Below, one piece after another: positions 16,785-25,561 of a DNA stretch of 64,000 bases (position 1 is the first letter of the stretch; each line of letters starts with the position of its first letter). The notes beneath the pieces were generated by a model, which saw only the letters and a program-made list of their open reading frames with translations, was not told the origin of the DNA and did not search any database. The DNA is from Nocardiopsis alba DSM 43377 (lineage in GTDB: Bacteria; Actinomycetota; Actinomycetes; Streptosporangiales; Streptosporangiaceae). The translations under genes were made by a program, and so were the position numbers. The stretch spans positions 62,001 to 126,000 of the forward strand of contig NZ_ANAC01000022.1 of assembly GCF_000341225.1 (NCBI RefSeq), given 5' to 3'.

Positions 16785-17210
16785 TCAGGCCAGCCGCACG
16801 ACGGCGGAGGCCTTGGCCAGGACCTTGGCGCCCGCGGAACGGGCGGTCAGCATGACGGTGACGGTCCCGTCGTCGTTCTTGGACTTGACCTTGCCGCCGA
16901 CGGTGATCTCGGCTCCCTGATCGTCGTCGGGGACCACCACGGGCGCCGAGAAACGCACCGAGTAGTCGACGACACTGCCGGGGTCCCCGGTCCAGTCGGT
17001 GATGAGCCGTCCGGCCTCGGCCATCGTGAACATGCCGTGCGCGATCACGTCGGGCAGGCCGACGGACTTGGCGAAGCGCTCGTTCCAGTGGATGGGGTTG
17101 AAGTCGCCGGAGGCGCCCGCGTAGCGGACCAGGTCCAGACGGCGGACCGGGAAGGTCCGCTCGGGGATCGTGGCGCCGGTCTCGACGTCGTCGTACTTGA
17201 GCCTGCTCAT
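16785..17210 (-). CDS. hadB: MaoC-family (3R)-hydroxyacyl-ACP dehydratase, HadB-like subunit
   Basis: Hot-dog-fold dehydratase subunit, 141 residues, acting on 3-hydroxyacyl thioesters of a FAS-II type system. It carries the hydratase-2 motif in GDFNPIHWNERFAKSVGLPD, including the Asp and His expected for catalysis, then IAHGMFTMAEAGRL. The partner gene hadA lies 16 bases upstream, and in mycobacteria the same rpmG-hadA-hadB arrangement precedes secE and nusG. No hadC was found. Start ATG 17210 follows GGGGAGAG. Substrate chain length cannot be inferred. Confidence 0.88.
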   Translation of the reverse strand: MSRLKYDDVETGATIPERTFPVRRLDLVRYAGASGDFNPIHWNERFAKSVGLPDVIAHGMFTMAEAGRLITDWTGDPGSVVDYSVRFSAPVVVPDDDQGAEITVGGKVKSKNDDGTVTVMLTARSAGAKVLAKASAVVRLA

Positions 17211-17226
17211 CGTCTCTCCCCGTCTC

Positions 17227-17670
17227 CTAGGAACCCCGGACGACGAGCATCATGCTCGCCGTCACCACGTGCTCGCCGTCGGCCGCCTCGGCGACCGTCT
17301 CCAGGGTGAGCAGCTCGTTGCCGCCCAGGGCCTTGATCCCGGTGATACGGGTGACCGTGCTGAGGACGTCGCCCGCGTACAGCGGCCGGCTGTAGTGGAA
17401 GCCCTGGTCGCCGTGGACGACCCGGGAGAAGTCGACGCCCAGGTCGGGGTCGGCGATGGCCAGCGCGGAGCCGGCCATACCGAGGATGACCGGGAAGGTC
17501 GGCGGGGCGATGACGTCGGGGTGCCCCATGGCCTTGGCCGAGGCCCGGTCCAGGTAGACCGGGTTGAGATCGTCGATGGCCTCGGCGAACTCGCGGATCT
17601 TGCCGCGGGTCACCTCGTACACCTCGGGGGCGGGATATTCCCGGCCGAGGTAGTCAGGGTTGATCGCCAC
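17227..17670 (-). CDS. hadA: MaoC-like dehydratase N-terminal domain protein, HadA-like subunit
   Basis: Hot-dog-fold subunit expected to form a heterodimer with the adjacent HadB and to hold the acyl chain. The matching segment reads DDLNPVYLDRASAK, so the catalytic His of HadB (FNPIH) is replaced by Tyr, as in non-catalytic HadA subunits. I chose GTG 17670 (147 residues), with GAGAGG six bases before it; the frame is open 31 codons further upstream, but that would run through the hairpin at 17740-17770. It probably shares a transcript with hadB and murB. Confidence 0.87.
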   Translation of the reverse strand: MAINPDYLGREYPAPEVYEVTRGKIREFAEAIDDLNPVYLDRASAKAMGHPDVIAPPTFPVILGMAGSALAIADPDLGVDFSRVVHGDQGFHYSRPLYAGDVLSTVTRITGIKALGGNELLTLETVAEAADGEHVVTASMMLVVRGS

Positions 17671-17739
17671 GCTCTGCCTCTCGGATGTGGAAACGACGGT
17701 GTCGGGTCCGCGGTGACGGCGGGGGCCGTACACAGCGAA

Positions 17740-17770
17740 CAGCCCGGTGAGCGGTTGGCTCACCGGGCTG
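17740..17770 (-). terminator. Hairpin between rpmG and hadA
   Basis: CAGCCCGGTGAGC (17740-17752) pairs perfectly with 17758-17770 around a five-base loop. It lies 52 bases after the rpmG stop codon on the minus strand and separates rpmG from hadAB. Confidence 0.7.
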
Positions 17771-17821
17771 GAGTCTACGAGAAGCTGACCGCTCCCTGCC
17801 TGGGCTACGGGCGCCGAGAGA

Positions 17822-17986
17822 CTAGCGCGTCTCGCGGTGCTCGTTGTGCTTGCGGCAGTTCGGGCAGAACTTCTTGATCGTCAGACGGTCGGGGGTGTTC
17901 CGACGGTTCTTGCGCGTGATGTAGTTCCGGTGATTGCACTCCTGGCAGGCCAGGGTGATCTTCGGCCTCACGTCTGTGGCAGCCAC
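17822..17986 (-). CDS. rpmG: 50S ribosomal protein L33, zinc-binding form
   Basis: Small large-subunit ribosomal protein, 54 residues: it begins with (V/M)[19 protein letters not shown] and ends KHNEHRETR. It keeps both cysteine pairs (CQEC and CPNC), so it is the C+ form that binds zinc; many actinomycetes also have a cysteine-free paralogue used under zinc starvation. The start is GTG at 17986 with AAAGG about ten bases upstream; the stop is TAG at 17822-17824. It lies directly after the tRNA-Met and tRNA-Thr genes. Confidence 0.95.
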   Translation of the reverse strand: MAATDVRPKITLACQECNHRNYITRKNRRNTPDRLTIKKFCPNCRKHNEHRETR

Positions 17987-18088
17987 TTCGGAGTGCCTTT
18001 CTCGCTGGAGACATTACCTGGGCGCAGTACGAACACTGCTCGAGACCCACAACAACCCCTGAGTACTCGGCCTCAGGGGTCAGTGGGT

Positions 18089-18164
18089 TGGTAGCGGGGG
18101 CCGGACTTGAACCGACGACACAGCGATTATGAGCCGCTTGCTCTACCGACTGAGCTACCCCGCC
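18089..18164 (-). tRNA. tRNA-Met (anticodon CAT, elongator)
   Basis: Minus-strand cloverleaf with acceptor GGCGGGG/CCCCGCT, D-arm GCTC/GAGC, and anticodon stem around a loop carrying CAT. The 3' CCA is encoded (18091-18089). The first acceptor pair is G-U rather than the C-A mismatch of initiator tRNA, so this is the elongator form. Confidence 0.95.
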
Positions 18165-18265
18165 CCGGTTGGAACGGACCGGAACCACGAAGGGATCCGC
18201 CCCGGTCTAGGCCGGTGCGGATCCACCGGCCACCCACCTGAGTGGACCGGAACCTCATCAAGTGG

Positions 18266-18341
18266 TGGAGCCCCTTTACGGAATCGAACCGTAGACCTTC
18301 TCCTTACCATGGAGACGCTCTGCCGACTGAGCTAAAGGGGC
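18266..18341 (-). tRNA. tRNA-Thr (anticodon GGT)
   Basis: Minus-strand cloverleaf: acceptor GCCCCTT/AAGGGGC, anticodon stem TCTCC/GGAGA around the loop ATGGTAA, T-arm with GGTTCGATTCC. Discriminator T and an encoded CCA (18268-18266). It lies 101 bases before tRNA-Met on the same strand. Confidence 0.96.
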
Positions 18342-18790
18342 ACGCTGTGGGGCTTTCTCTCGTCCGCCCCGGGGGCGTTGCCCCCTTGCGTTGATGATGA
18401 CTATACAGGGGTTGAGGGGTGGTCTGCCAAATCGAACGCCCGCCACCCCCGGAGCCACCCCTCCCTCGGGAGCGAGATCCCTTACGGGACAGGGGTTTCA
18501 GGACCTCAAGGCCCCTCGAAGCACCCGCCGCAAGAACCCCGATGTGACCCGGCGCACGAGCCACATGCGCGCACACGGCCTCCCACCCCGCCATGAGGGG
18601 TGACCGGTCCGCGATCTCCCACAACAACCTCAGGGGGCCGGTGCACGCGGTCTCCTACGGAAACTCCAGGGGGTTGCCCGTTCGGGCGCCAAGGGAGGGA
18701 GCGTTCTTCATCCTCGTCCACGCCTGGCTCGTTCCTCACAGGCGGCTCGACTCGTCTTGCAGAACACTCCCGGCGCCCGAACCACGACCC
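18342..18790. other. Intergenic gap without recognisable gene
   Basis: About 450 bases between tRNA-Thr and the end of the Rad50-like gene. Short ORFs here show no family features and no Shine-Dalgarno. It must hold the promoter for the tRNA-Thr/tRNA-Met/rpmG transcript and the end of the upstream operon, but I could not assign either with confidence. Confidence 0.5.
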
Positions 18791-20890
18791 TCAGGCGGGG
18801 TCGGCGAGCCAGACGTTGGACATCGCGTCCCGGTTGATCGTGCGGATGTCCGCGGGGAGCCCCAGGCGGCGTAGGGCGTCCGAGAGGCGGGTGTCGTGGG
18901 TGAACACGACCAGCTGGCGGTGGCGCCCCACGTCGGCCAGGACGGAGGCGAGCCCTTCGACGGTCTCGGTGTCCATGGCCTGGACCGGATCGTCCAGGAG
19001 GAGGAAGCCGAAGGGGTTGTCGTCCACCAGGGTGCGGGGCAGGCAGATGGACAGGGCCAGGGCCTGGAACTCGCCCTGGCTGAGGAGCCCGGGGGCGCTG
19101 GTCTGATCGTCCACCCCGTCCACGGCGACGTCCACTTCGACCCGGCGGCGGGCGCCCCGGCCGATCAGACGCATGCCCTGGAGGTCGATGTGGCGTTCCT
19201 GGCGGAGGCGGAACCACACCTGTTCGGCCTGATGCGCCACCGGCCCCAGTCGTTCGGAGCGGACCGAGTGGGCGTATTCGGCGAGCCATTCGAGGGCGGC
19301 CTCGGTGTCGGCGAGGGTCTCACCCGCCTTGATCGCCTCTTGGGCGTCGTTGAGCCATTCGGTGAGCCGTTCGGCGAGTTCGCCCCATCCGTCGGTGGGG
19401 TCCTCCAGACGCTCGGTGGCGTCACGGCGTGCGCTGACGGCGGCGGCGCGGAGTTTGCGTCCCACGACTTCGATGTGGTCGGCGAGTTCGGCGAGGTCCT
19501 CTATGTCGTCGCCCGATTCCCAGAGGGCCCAGACCTGCCCGAGTTCGCTCTCGGGCGGCAGCCAGCCGGGCATGGGCGAGAGCAGGAAGCGGGCCTGGTC
19601 GCGGGCGTTGTCGGCGCGTTCGTAGGCGGCCGAGGCGGTGGCGGCCTGGGGACGAAGGGCGCGGAGTTGGGCGTTGGCCCGGCGCACCCAGTCGGGGCCG
19701 AGGGCTCCGGCCGAGTCACAGGTGGGACAGGTGGTCTCGGTGGGGTGGCGCTTGTGGTGCTCGATGGCCTGTTCGAGGAGGCGGACCACACCGTGCGCGT
19801 GGTCGCCTTTGCTGCCGGCGGCCATGGCCAGTTCCATGGCGGCGCCGCGCAGTTCGTTGACGACGTCGGCGATGAGGGCCCGCTCGGGGACCGCGAGGCG
19901 ACGCAGGCGGCGCAGCACCACGTGCAGGGCCGGGTCGCTGGGGCCGTCGTCGGCGGCGATCCGACGCAGGGCGTCGAGGTCCATCGAGGGCGAGGAGAGG
20001 ATCTGCGCGGCCTGGGCGGCCCGGGGGTCGGAGGAGGCCGAGAGGGCCTCCATGAGCTGTTTCAGGGCACGAGAGGGGCGTTCACGGCGCCGGACGAGGC
20101 CGTCGCAGACCTTCGCGAGGCGACGTTCGGCCTCGGCGAGTCCGGTGAGCCCCAGCAGCGCTGTGAGGGTGTCGTAGAGCTCGGCGGCGCGTCCGGTGAC
20201 GGTCCGGCCGAGTTCGTCGTAGGACAGGAAGGGCCGGTAGCGGACGAGGTTCTCGCCCCAGTCGAGGGTACGCAGCGGGGAGACCCGACCGTCGGGGTGG
20301 ACGACCTCTCCTCGCGCGGAGCGGACGCTCTCCCCGGTCCAGCGGCGGCTGATCCTGGTGGGTCCGTCGTCTCCGGCGATGTGGATATCGACGGTCGCCT
20401 CGGTGCGCTCGTCGTAGTGCAGGTTGCGCCAACCGTCGCGCCAGCCGGTGGGCATGGAGTCCCATCGGGGGTTGCGGCCGGTCAGCGCCGCCTCGGCGGC
20501 CTCGGCGAAGCTGGACTTGCCGGAGCCGTTGCGGCCCACGATGACGGTGAGGCCCGGCCCCGGGGAGAAGGTGAGTTCGGCGGGACGACCGATGCCGCGG
20601 AAGCCCTCGACCCGGATCCCGGTGAGGTAGGAGCGGCGCATGCGTCCGGGACGTGGGGACGGTTCGTCGAGGACGGGTTCGGGGATCCGCTCTCCTTGGA
20701 GGAGCGCCTCCAGGGCGTCCTCTCCCCAGAGGGCCGCGTTGATCCAGGCCCGGACCCTCGAGGGGGTCCCGGAGCGCGCGAGGGCCTCCAGGAGAGCCGT
20801 CGTGGTGGGATCGTCCCCTCCTCCGGAGGTCTCCCTGCCGCTCCGTCCTCCGTTCGTGTCGGCCTCGGGCATCCGAGTCACCTTCGCCAC
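18791..20890 (-). CDS. Rad50/SbcC-like ABC ATPase with CxxC pair, last gene of a Wadjet-II-like operon
   Basis: A 699-residue AAA/ABC-type ATPase of the SMC/Rad50 superfamily; specific family not recognised. Visible features: about 85 residues of N-terminal extension; Walker A GRNGSGKS at 119-126; a central helical region with a Cys pair CPTC at 388-391, the place and pattern of a Rad50 zinc hook but with short coiled arms; ABC signature LSQGE at about 603-607; Walker B GFLLLDDP near 628-635; H-loop THD after it. Start GTG 20890 has GGAG four bases upstream. It lies 93 bases after the JetC-like gene on the same strand, where JetD would be expected. Function is inferred only: DNA-end or structure sensing, or loading of the neighbouring SMC-like complex. 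Confidence 0.75.
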   Translation of the reverse strand: MAKVTRMPEADTNGGRSGRETSGGGDDPTTTALLEALARSGTPSRVRAWINAALWGEDALEALLQGERIPEPVLDEPSPRPGRMRRSYLTGIRVEGFRGIGRPAELTFSPGPGLTVIVGRNGSGKSSFAEAAEAALTGRNPRWDSMPTGWRDGWRNLHYDERTEATVDIHIAGDDGPTRISRRWTGESVRSARGEVVHPDGRVSPLRTLDWGENLVRYRPFLSYDELGRTVTGRAAELYDTLTALLGLTGLAEAERRLAKVCDGLVRRRERPSRALKQLMEALSASSDPRAAQAAQILSSPSMDLDALRRIAADDGPSDPALHVVLRRLRRLAVPERALIADVVNELRGAAMELAMAAGSKGDHAHGVVRLLEQAIEHHKRHPTETTCPTCDSAGALGPDWVRRANAQLRALRPQAATASAAYERADNARDQARFLLSPMPGWLPPESELGQVWALWESGDDIEDLAELADHIEVVGRKLRAAAVSARRDATERLEDPTDGWGELAERLTEWLNDAQEAIKAGETLADTEAALEWLAEYAHSVRSERLGPVAHQAEQVWFRLRQERHIDLQGMRLIGRGARRRVEVDVAVDGVDDQTSAPGLLSQGEFQALALSICLPRTLVDDNPFGFLLLDDPVQAMDTETVEGLASVLADVGRHRQLVVFTHDTRLSDALRRLGLPADIRTINRDAMSNVWLADPA

Positions 20891-20983
20891 CCCGCTCCGT
20901 TATCGAACCTGCACCAGAAGACTAGGACAGGACGGGAGGAAGCGCCCTGGTGATACGCGTAACGTCCGGCCCCGCGACCGCAC

Positions 20984-23900
20984 CTATACCCCGACCAGCC
21001 TCCTACGACTACCGTCCCAGGTGAAGTGCAACGTCGCGATGCCCGGGACGTTGGGATCGCGCAGGCACTCGTAGATGTTGAGGCTGGGCACGCTGGCGAA
21101 GCACCCCCAGACCCGCTCGGAGGTCAGGACGAAGTCGAGGTCGAGTTCGACCAGGAGACCGAGCAGACGTCCGTGTGTGGGTTCGTCGACCTTGGCGAAG
21201 GCGTCGTCGAGCAGGATCAGGCGGGGCGCCCAGGGGGCACGTGCCGCCAGGGCGTCGAACTGGGCGGCGGCCGCGGCGAACAGCACCAGATAGGCGACCA
21301 CGCGCTGCTCGCCCTGGCTGAGGGCGGTGCGGTGGCCCAGGCGACGTTCGTCTCCGGCGGCGTCGGTGACGTACACGGTGAACGTGAACCAGGATCGATA
21401 GTCGAGGGCGGCGCGCAGTTGGGCCCCACCGGTGGCGGTCGGGTCCAGGCGTCGGATGGCCTCGATGCAGCGGCGCAGGGCGTCGCGCAGCCTCGTGGTC
21501 TGGACGCGGGTGCGTTTCTCGGCCGGGGTGGCCAGGAGCGGCACGACCGCCTCGATGTCGGTCCCGGCGTCGGGGGCCAGGTCCCAGTCCAGGCGCACTC
21601 CGAGCCCGGCCGAGGTGGTGACGTCCTTGAGGACGTCGTTCATGGTGGCGATGAGGGCACGGGCCTCGTCGATCTGGTGGGAGAGGTGGCCGGCGAGTTC
21701 ACCGAGCAGGTGGCGTTCGAAGGCCTCCTCCTCGGCGATGGCGACGCTCTCCTCGGCCCTGGTGACGGACTCGGCGACGCGTTCGGCGTAGACCGTGACG
21801 TCGTGGGAGCCGTCCTCGTCGTGGACGGTGAGCCGCTTGATCCCCCGGGGTTCGGTGAGTTCGGTGCGGGTCTGGGACCAGCCGACGGAGGTCAGGAGCC
21901 TCTGGAGCTCCTCCCGGCTGGCGAGGACGGCGCTGTCGTCGATCTCGACGGCGTCCTCTTGGGCGGCCAGGCCCTTCTCCAGGTCGGCGACGAAGGCCGC
22001 CAGGAGGCCGAGGCGCTCCTCGGGCCCGGTGGGCTCGGCGCCGGGTTCGGTCTCCAGGCAGGCCAGGTAGCGACGCAGGGGGGACCCCTCGGAGGCGCGT
22101 TCCTCGAGCCCGGCGGCGCGCAACAGGACGACGTCGGCGAGGACGCTCTCCGCGGCCTCCTCATCGGCCCCCGTGGGTTCGACGGTCATGGTGACCGAGT
22201 CGATCAGCCCCTCCCCCACCGTGAGGGCCCGACGGACCTGTTCGGCCCGTTCGTCGGTGGCCGCGTCGAGGCGGGCCTCGGCTCCGACGCGTTCGTCCCT
22301 GGCCCGCTGGGCGGAGCGTTCGAGTTCGGGGAGGCGTTCGGTCGCCTCTCGGGCGCGGGCCCGGACCTGTTCGCGGGCGGCCTCGATCCGCTCGTCCCCG
22401 ACCCCGCGGGCCCGGTCGCCGAGTTCGAACTGGCGGCGCACCGTGATCATGTCGTCGATCGCGGCCGCGCGGGCGTCCTCCGCGAGCAGGCGGGCCGCGC
22501 GGGCTCGGGACCAGGCGGCCACGTGGTGTTCGTGGTCGGCGAGTTCCCAGGCCAGTACGTCGAGGTCGCGCAGGGAGGAGGCGATGAGGACCCGCAGGTG
22601 GTCCAGGGCCCGAAGCGCGCTGTCGAGTTCGACCCGGGTGGTGGGCAGGCCGTCGGGTCGGGCGGCGTCGGCCAGGCGGGCGCGCAGCTCGAGGAGCTCG
22701 GCGCGTGCCTCGTCGGCGGCGGCCCTGGCGGTGTCGTGGGCGCGGCGCGCGGTGGCGACGTCGTTCCTGGCGACGTCGAGGGTGGCCCAGGCCCGTACGA
22801 GCGGGGCCGGGTCCGGCAGGTCCCGGGAGACGTCGAGGAGTTCGGTGTAGGAGCGTTCGACCGCCCAGCGGCGCTCCCCCGCCTCGGCGAGGAGGGCCTC
22901 GGCCATGGCGATGCGGCGGTCGGTGTTGGCGGTCTGGCGGTCGCGGGCGCGTTTGCGCGCGGCCTCGCCGATGTACTCGGGTTCGCTCTTGTCGTGGGCT
23001 CCGGAGGCCACGCCCAGGCGCCAGCCGCCGGAGAGCGACATGGAGCTGACGGTGGCCAGGGAGTGGTCCCGGCGGTGCTTGGCCTCGGTGTCCTCGGCGG
23101 TGCCGGGGGCCTCCGAGCGCAGGGCGATCGAGGCGAGCAGGGCGCGCAGACCCTCGTCGTGGACGCCGCGGTCGGGGACGGCGACGGGAACGAGGACGTC
23201 GAGGAGGGTGCGGCCCTTGGCCGGGCGGGCCGGGGTGATGATGAGGTCGCGGGTGGTCGGGTCGTAGAGGGTCCCGTCCGCGTTGACCCAGCCGGCGAGC
23301 AGGCCGCTGGCCTCCAGCGCCGCCTCCAGACCGGCCTGTTCCCTGGTGCTCAGCCCGTCGACGAAGTCGATGGCGAGGTGGAAGGGGACGCCTTCGGAGT
23401 CGGGACGGGGGTAGGTGGCCCAGGAAGGACGTTCCGGGCCGCTGTCGGCGCTCTTGAGCTTGCGTTCGGCGAGTTCGGCGAGCTCGTCGGAGAGCTGTCC
23501 CTCCTCGTTGACGGCGACGTCCCTACGGGCGCGCAGCTCTTCCAGGAGCGGATCGACGGCGGTGTGGGCCAGTCGGGAGACGGTGGCCGGGACCTCGGCG
23601 TCCAGGACGCGCAGGGAATCGGAGATGGGCAGTTCGACACTGCCCTCCAGCTCGTGGATGGAGTCGCCGAGGGCGTGGGCGTGACTGGAGTCGCGCAGGC
23701 GGGCGGCCCAGGAGCGCACGCCCTCCGCGTAGGTCGCGCTCCGTTCCCTCAGCGTCTCGATGGCCTCCCGCTCACGCTCGTGCGCGTGTTCGAGGGTGGC
23801 CTGGGCGCTCTCGGCCTCGCTGTCGAGGGCGATCAGACGCCGGTCGGCGGAGGCCTCGGCGGTGGTGAGACCGGTGAGTCGGGTGACCAGGTCGGCTCGG

Positions 23901-25561
23901 GCGACCGCCGTGTCGGCCACGGAGGTGAGCGTGTCGTGCAGCCCGCCGAGGTTCGTCCGCAGGTCGTCGAGGTCGATGCCTTCGACGGGGGCGCGTTCCA
24001 CGGCCTGTTCGAGCCCCTTGAGGTCCACCCGGGTGGTGCTCTCTCGAGGAGCGTGAACGGCGACGCGGGTCTCGGGGACCCGGCCCAGGTCCCGGGGGTC
24101 CATACCGGCGGCGGTGGCCGCCCGGGTGCCCTCCACGTGGTTCTGGCGCAGGACGTCGAGGGCGCGTTCGATGGAGGAGGAGTCCTCGCCGAGCCGCTCG
24201 ATCGCGTGGTCCTCGGTGGTGGCGGCGTGTTCGGCCGCGACCCAGGCCGCCTCGGCCGCGCGGATGTAGGCGCCCACGGCGGCGTCGTAGGCGCGGCGTT
24301 CGTTGGTGGTGGCGGTGGCGGCGCCATTGCGGGCGGCCGCCAGGGTCCCGTCGTCGGCCTCGGCGGTGTCGCGGGTGCGGCGTGCCTGGTCGCGTTCCTC
24401 CGAGATCCGGCTCTCGGCGGCGATCAGCTCGTCGAGTTCGGCGCGGAGTCGGTCGGTCTCCTCGGTGCGTCGGGTGAAGGCGTCGAGTTGTTCGCGGACG
24501 GCGGCGGCGCGGGAGCGCAGGGCGTGCACGAGGTAGCCGTGGTAGTCGGTGAGGAAGGAGGCGACCCCCGCCCCCGCGTCGGTGAGGGCGTTCTTCTCCG
24601 CGCGGGCCTGTTCCAGGTCGGCGATGTTGCGGGCGACCTCGTCCAGGACGGACTCGTCCATGGGCGGCAGTGCCTCGGAGAGCACGCCGACGAGCTCCCC
24701 CGCCTCCAGCCGGTCGCCGATGGTGGGGCGGCGCAGCCGGTAGAGCAGGTGGATGAGGTTGCGGTAGCGGACGGAGTCGTCGATGCCGAACAGGCTGCGC
24801 ATGACGCGCGCCCGGTAGGGAACGGCGCTGGTGAAGCAGTTCTCGGCGCCGATCTCCGAGCGCAGCCGGTCGACGGGTTTGGGCCGACCGTCCGTGACCA
24901 GATCGAGGTCGTGGCCGACCCTGCGTTCGGTGACGAAGTAGACGCAGCGCGGGTCGGAGTCGCCCACGGCCATGACGGCGGCGCCCAAGGTGAGGTAGCG
25001 GGGCTCGGGTCCCTCTCCGGCTCCTTCTCCTTCGCCGTCGGTCTCGGAGCCTTCACCGAGCAGGGCGGCGGCGGACCGGGGGCCGGTGTCGTTCCGGGCC
25101 GCCGCGTCCAGGCCCCGATCGCCGCGGGCGGTCGTGAACTCCACCCACAGGTAGCCCAGGCGGGTGGCGGGGCCGGCGGTCGTTCCGGACCCGTCGGTCG
25201 CGTCGTCCGCCTCTGCCGGCTCGTCCTCGGGCTCGCCGAGCAGGTCGGGGCCGGCCTCCTCCACCGGGGCCCGTCCGGCGCGGGGGTCCTCGGCCATGAG
25301 CCAGCGCAGGCTGGTCCGGTTGGTCCCGGTGGTGTCCAGACGACGGACGTCCCCGTCCAGGAGGAAGGGGAGGAGCATCTCCAGGGCCTTGGACTTTCCG
25401 GCGCCGTTACGCCCGCGCAGCAGCAGCCGCCCCTCGGCGAAGTCCAGGACGTGGTCGTCGTACTGCCAGACGTTCCGGATGCCCGCGCGTTCGAGGCGAT
25501 AACGGGGGGTGGGGTCAGCCGGAGCCGTCTCCCGGGCCTCGCTCGTCTCCTGTGTCACCAC
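20984..25561 (-). CDS. TIGR02680-family SMC-like ATPase (type II Wadjet JetC homologue)
   Basis: A 1525-residue SMC/MukB-like protein. The N-terminal head begins RLERAGIRNVWQYDD and has Walker A GRNGAGKS at 50-57; a long Ala/Glu/Arg-rich coiled-coil middle follows; the C-terminal head carries ALSQGEQR (signature, about 1413) and LILLDDAFAKVDE (Walker B, about 1448). This layout and the N-terminal motif match TIGR02680, the JetC of type II Wadjet, which excludes plasmids by loop extrusion and cleavage. An acidic insertion interrupts the N-terminal head at about residues 95-190. Start GTG 25561 lies inside the 3' end of the JetB-like gene (47-base overlap), indicating translational coupling. 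Confidence 0.85.
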   Translation of the reverse strand: MVTQETSEARETAPADPTPRYRLERAGIRNVWQYDDHVLDFAEGRLLLRGRNGAGKSKALEMLLPFLLDGDVRRLDTTGTNRTSLRWLMAEDPRAGRAPVEEAGPDLLGEPEDEPAEADDATDGSGTTAGPATRLGYLWVEFTTARGDRGLDAAARNDTGPRSAAALLGEGSETDGEGEGAGEGPEPRYLTLGAAVMAVGDSDPRCVYFVTERRVGHDLDLVTDGRPKPVDRLRSEIGAENCFTSAVPYRARVMRSLFGIDDSVRYRNLIHLLYRLRRPTIGDRLEAGELVGVLSEALPPMDESVLDEVARNIADLEQARAEKNALTDAGAGVASFLTDYHGYLVHALRSRAAAVREQLDAFTRRTEETDRLRAELDELIAAESRISEERDQARRTRDTAEADDGTLAAARNGAATATTNERRAYDAAVGAYIRAAEAAWVAAEHAATTEDHAIERLGEDSSSIERALDVLRQNHVEGTRAATAAGMDPRDLGRVPETRVAVHAPRESTTRVDLKGLEQAVERAPVEGIDLDDLRTNLGGLHDTLTSVADTAVARADLVTRLTGLTTAEASADRRLIALDSEAESAQATLEHAHEREREAIETLRERSATYAEGVRSWAARLRDSSHAHALGDSIHELEGSVELPISDSLRVLDAEVPATVSRLAHTAVDPLLEELRARRDVAVNEEGQLSDELAELAERKLKSADSGPERPSWATYPRPDSEGVPFHLAIDFVDGLSTREQAGLEAALEASGLLAGWVNADGTLYDPTTRDLIITPARPAKGRTLLDVLVPVAVPDRGVHDEGLRALLASIALRSEAPGTAEDTEAKHRRDHSLATVSSMSLSGGWRLGVASGAHDKSEPEYIGEAARKRARDRQTANTDRRIAMAEALLAEAGERRWAVERSYTELLDVSRDLPDPAPLVRAWATLDVARNDVATARRAHDTARAAADEARAELLELRARLADAARPDGLPTTRVELDSALRALDHLRVLIASSLRDLDVLAWELADHEHHVAAWSRARAARLLAEDARAAAIDDMITVRRQFELGDRARGVGDERIEAAREQVRARAREATERLPELERSAQRARDERVGAEARLDAATDERAEQVRRALTVGEGLIDSVTMTVEPTGADEEAAESVLADVVLLRAAGLEERASEGSPLRRYLACLETEPGAEPTGPEERLGLLAAFVADLEKGLAAQEDAVEIDDSAVLASREELQRLLTSVGWSQTRTELTEPRGIKRLTVHDEDGSHDVTVYAERVAESVTRAEESVAIAEEEAFERHLLGELAGHLSHQIDEARALIATMNDVLKDVTTSAGLGVRLDWDLAPDAGTDIEAVVPLLATPAEKRTRVQTTRLRDALRRCIEAIRRLDPTATGGAQLRAALDYRSWFTFTVYVTDAAGDERRLGHRTALSQGEQRVVAYLVLFAAAAAQFDALAARAPWAPRLILLDDAFAKVDEPTHGRLLGLLVELDLDFVLTSERVWGCFASVPSLNIYECLRDPNVPGIATLHFTWDGSRRRLVGV

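Noticed and set aside
18896..20953. Plus-strand ORF of 685 codons across the Rad50-like gene
   Set aside because: Antisense shadow, Gly/Val/Glu-rich with no domain.
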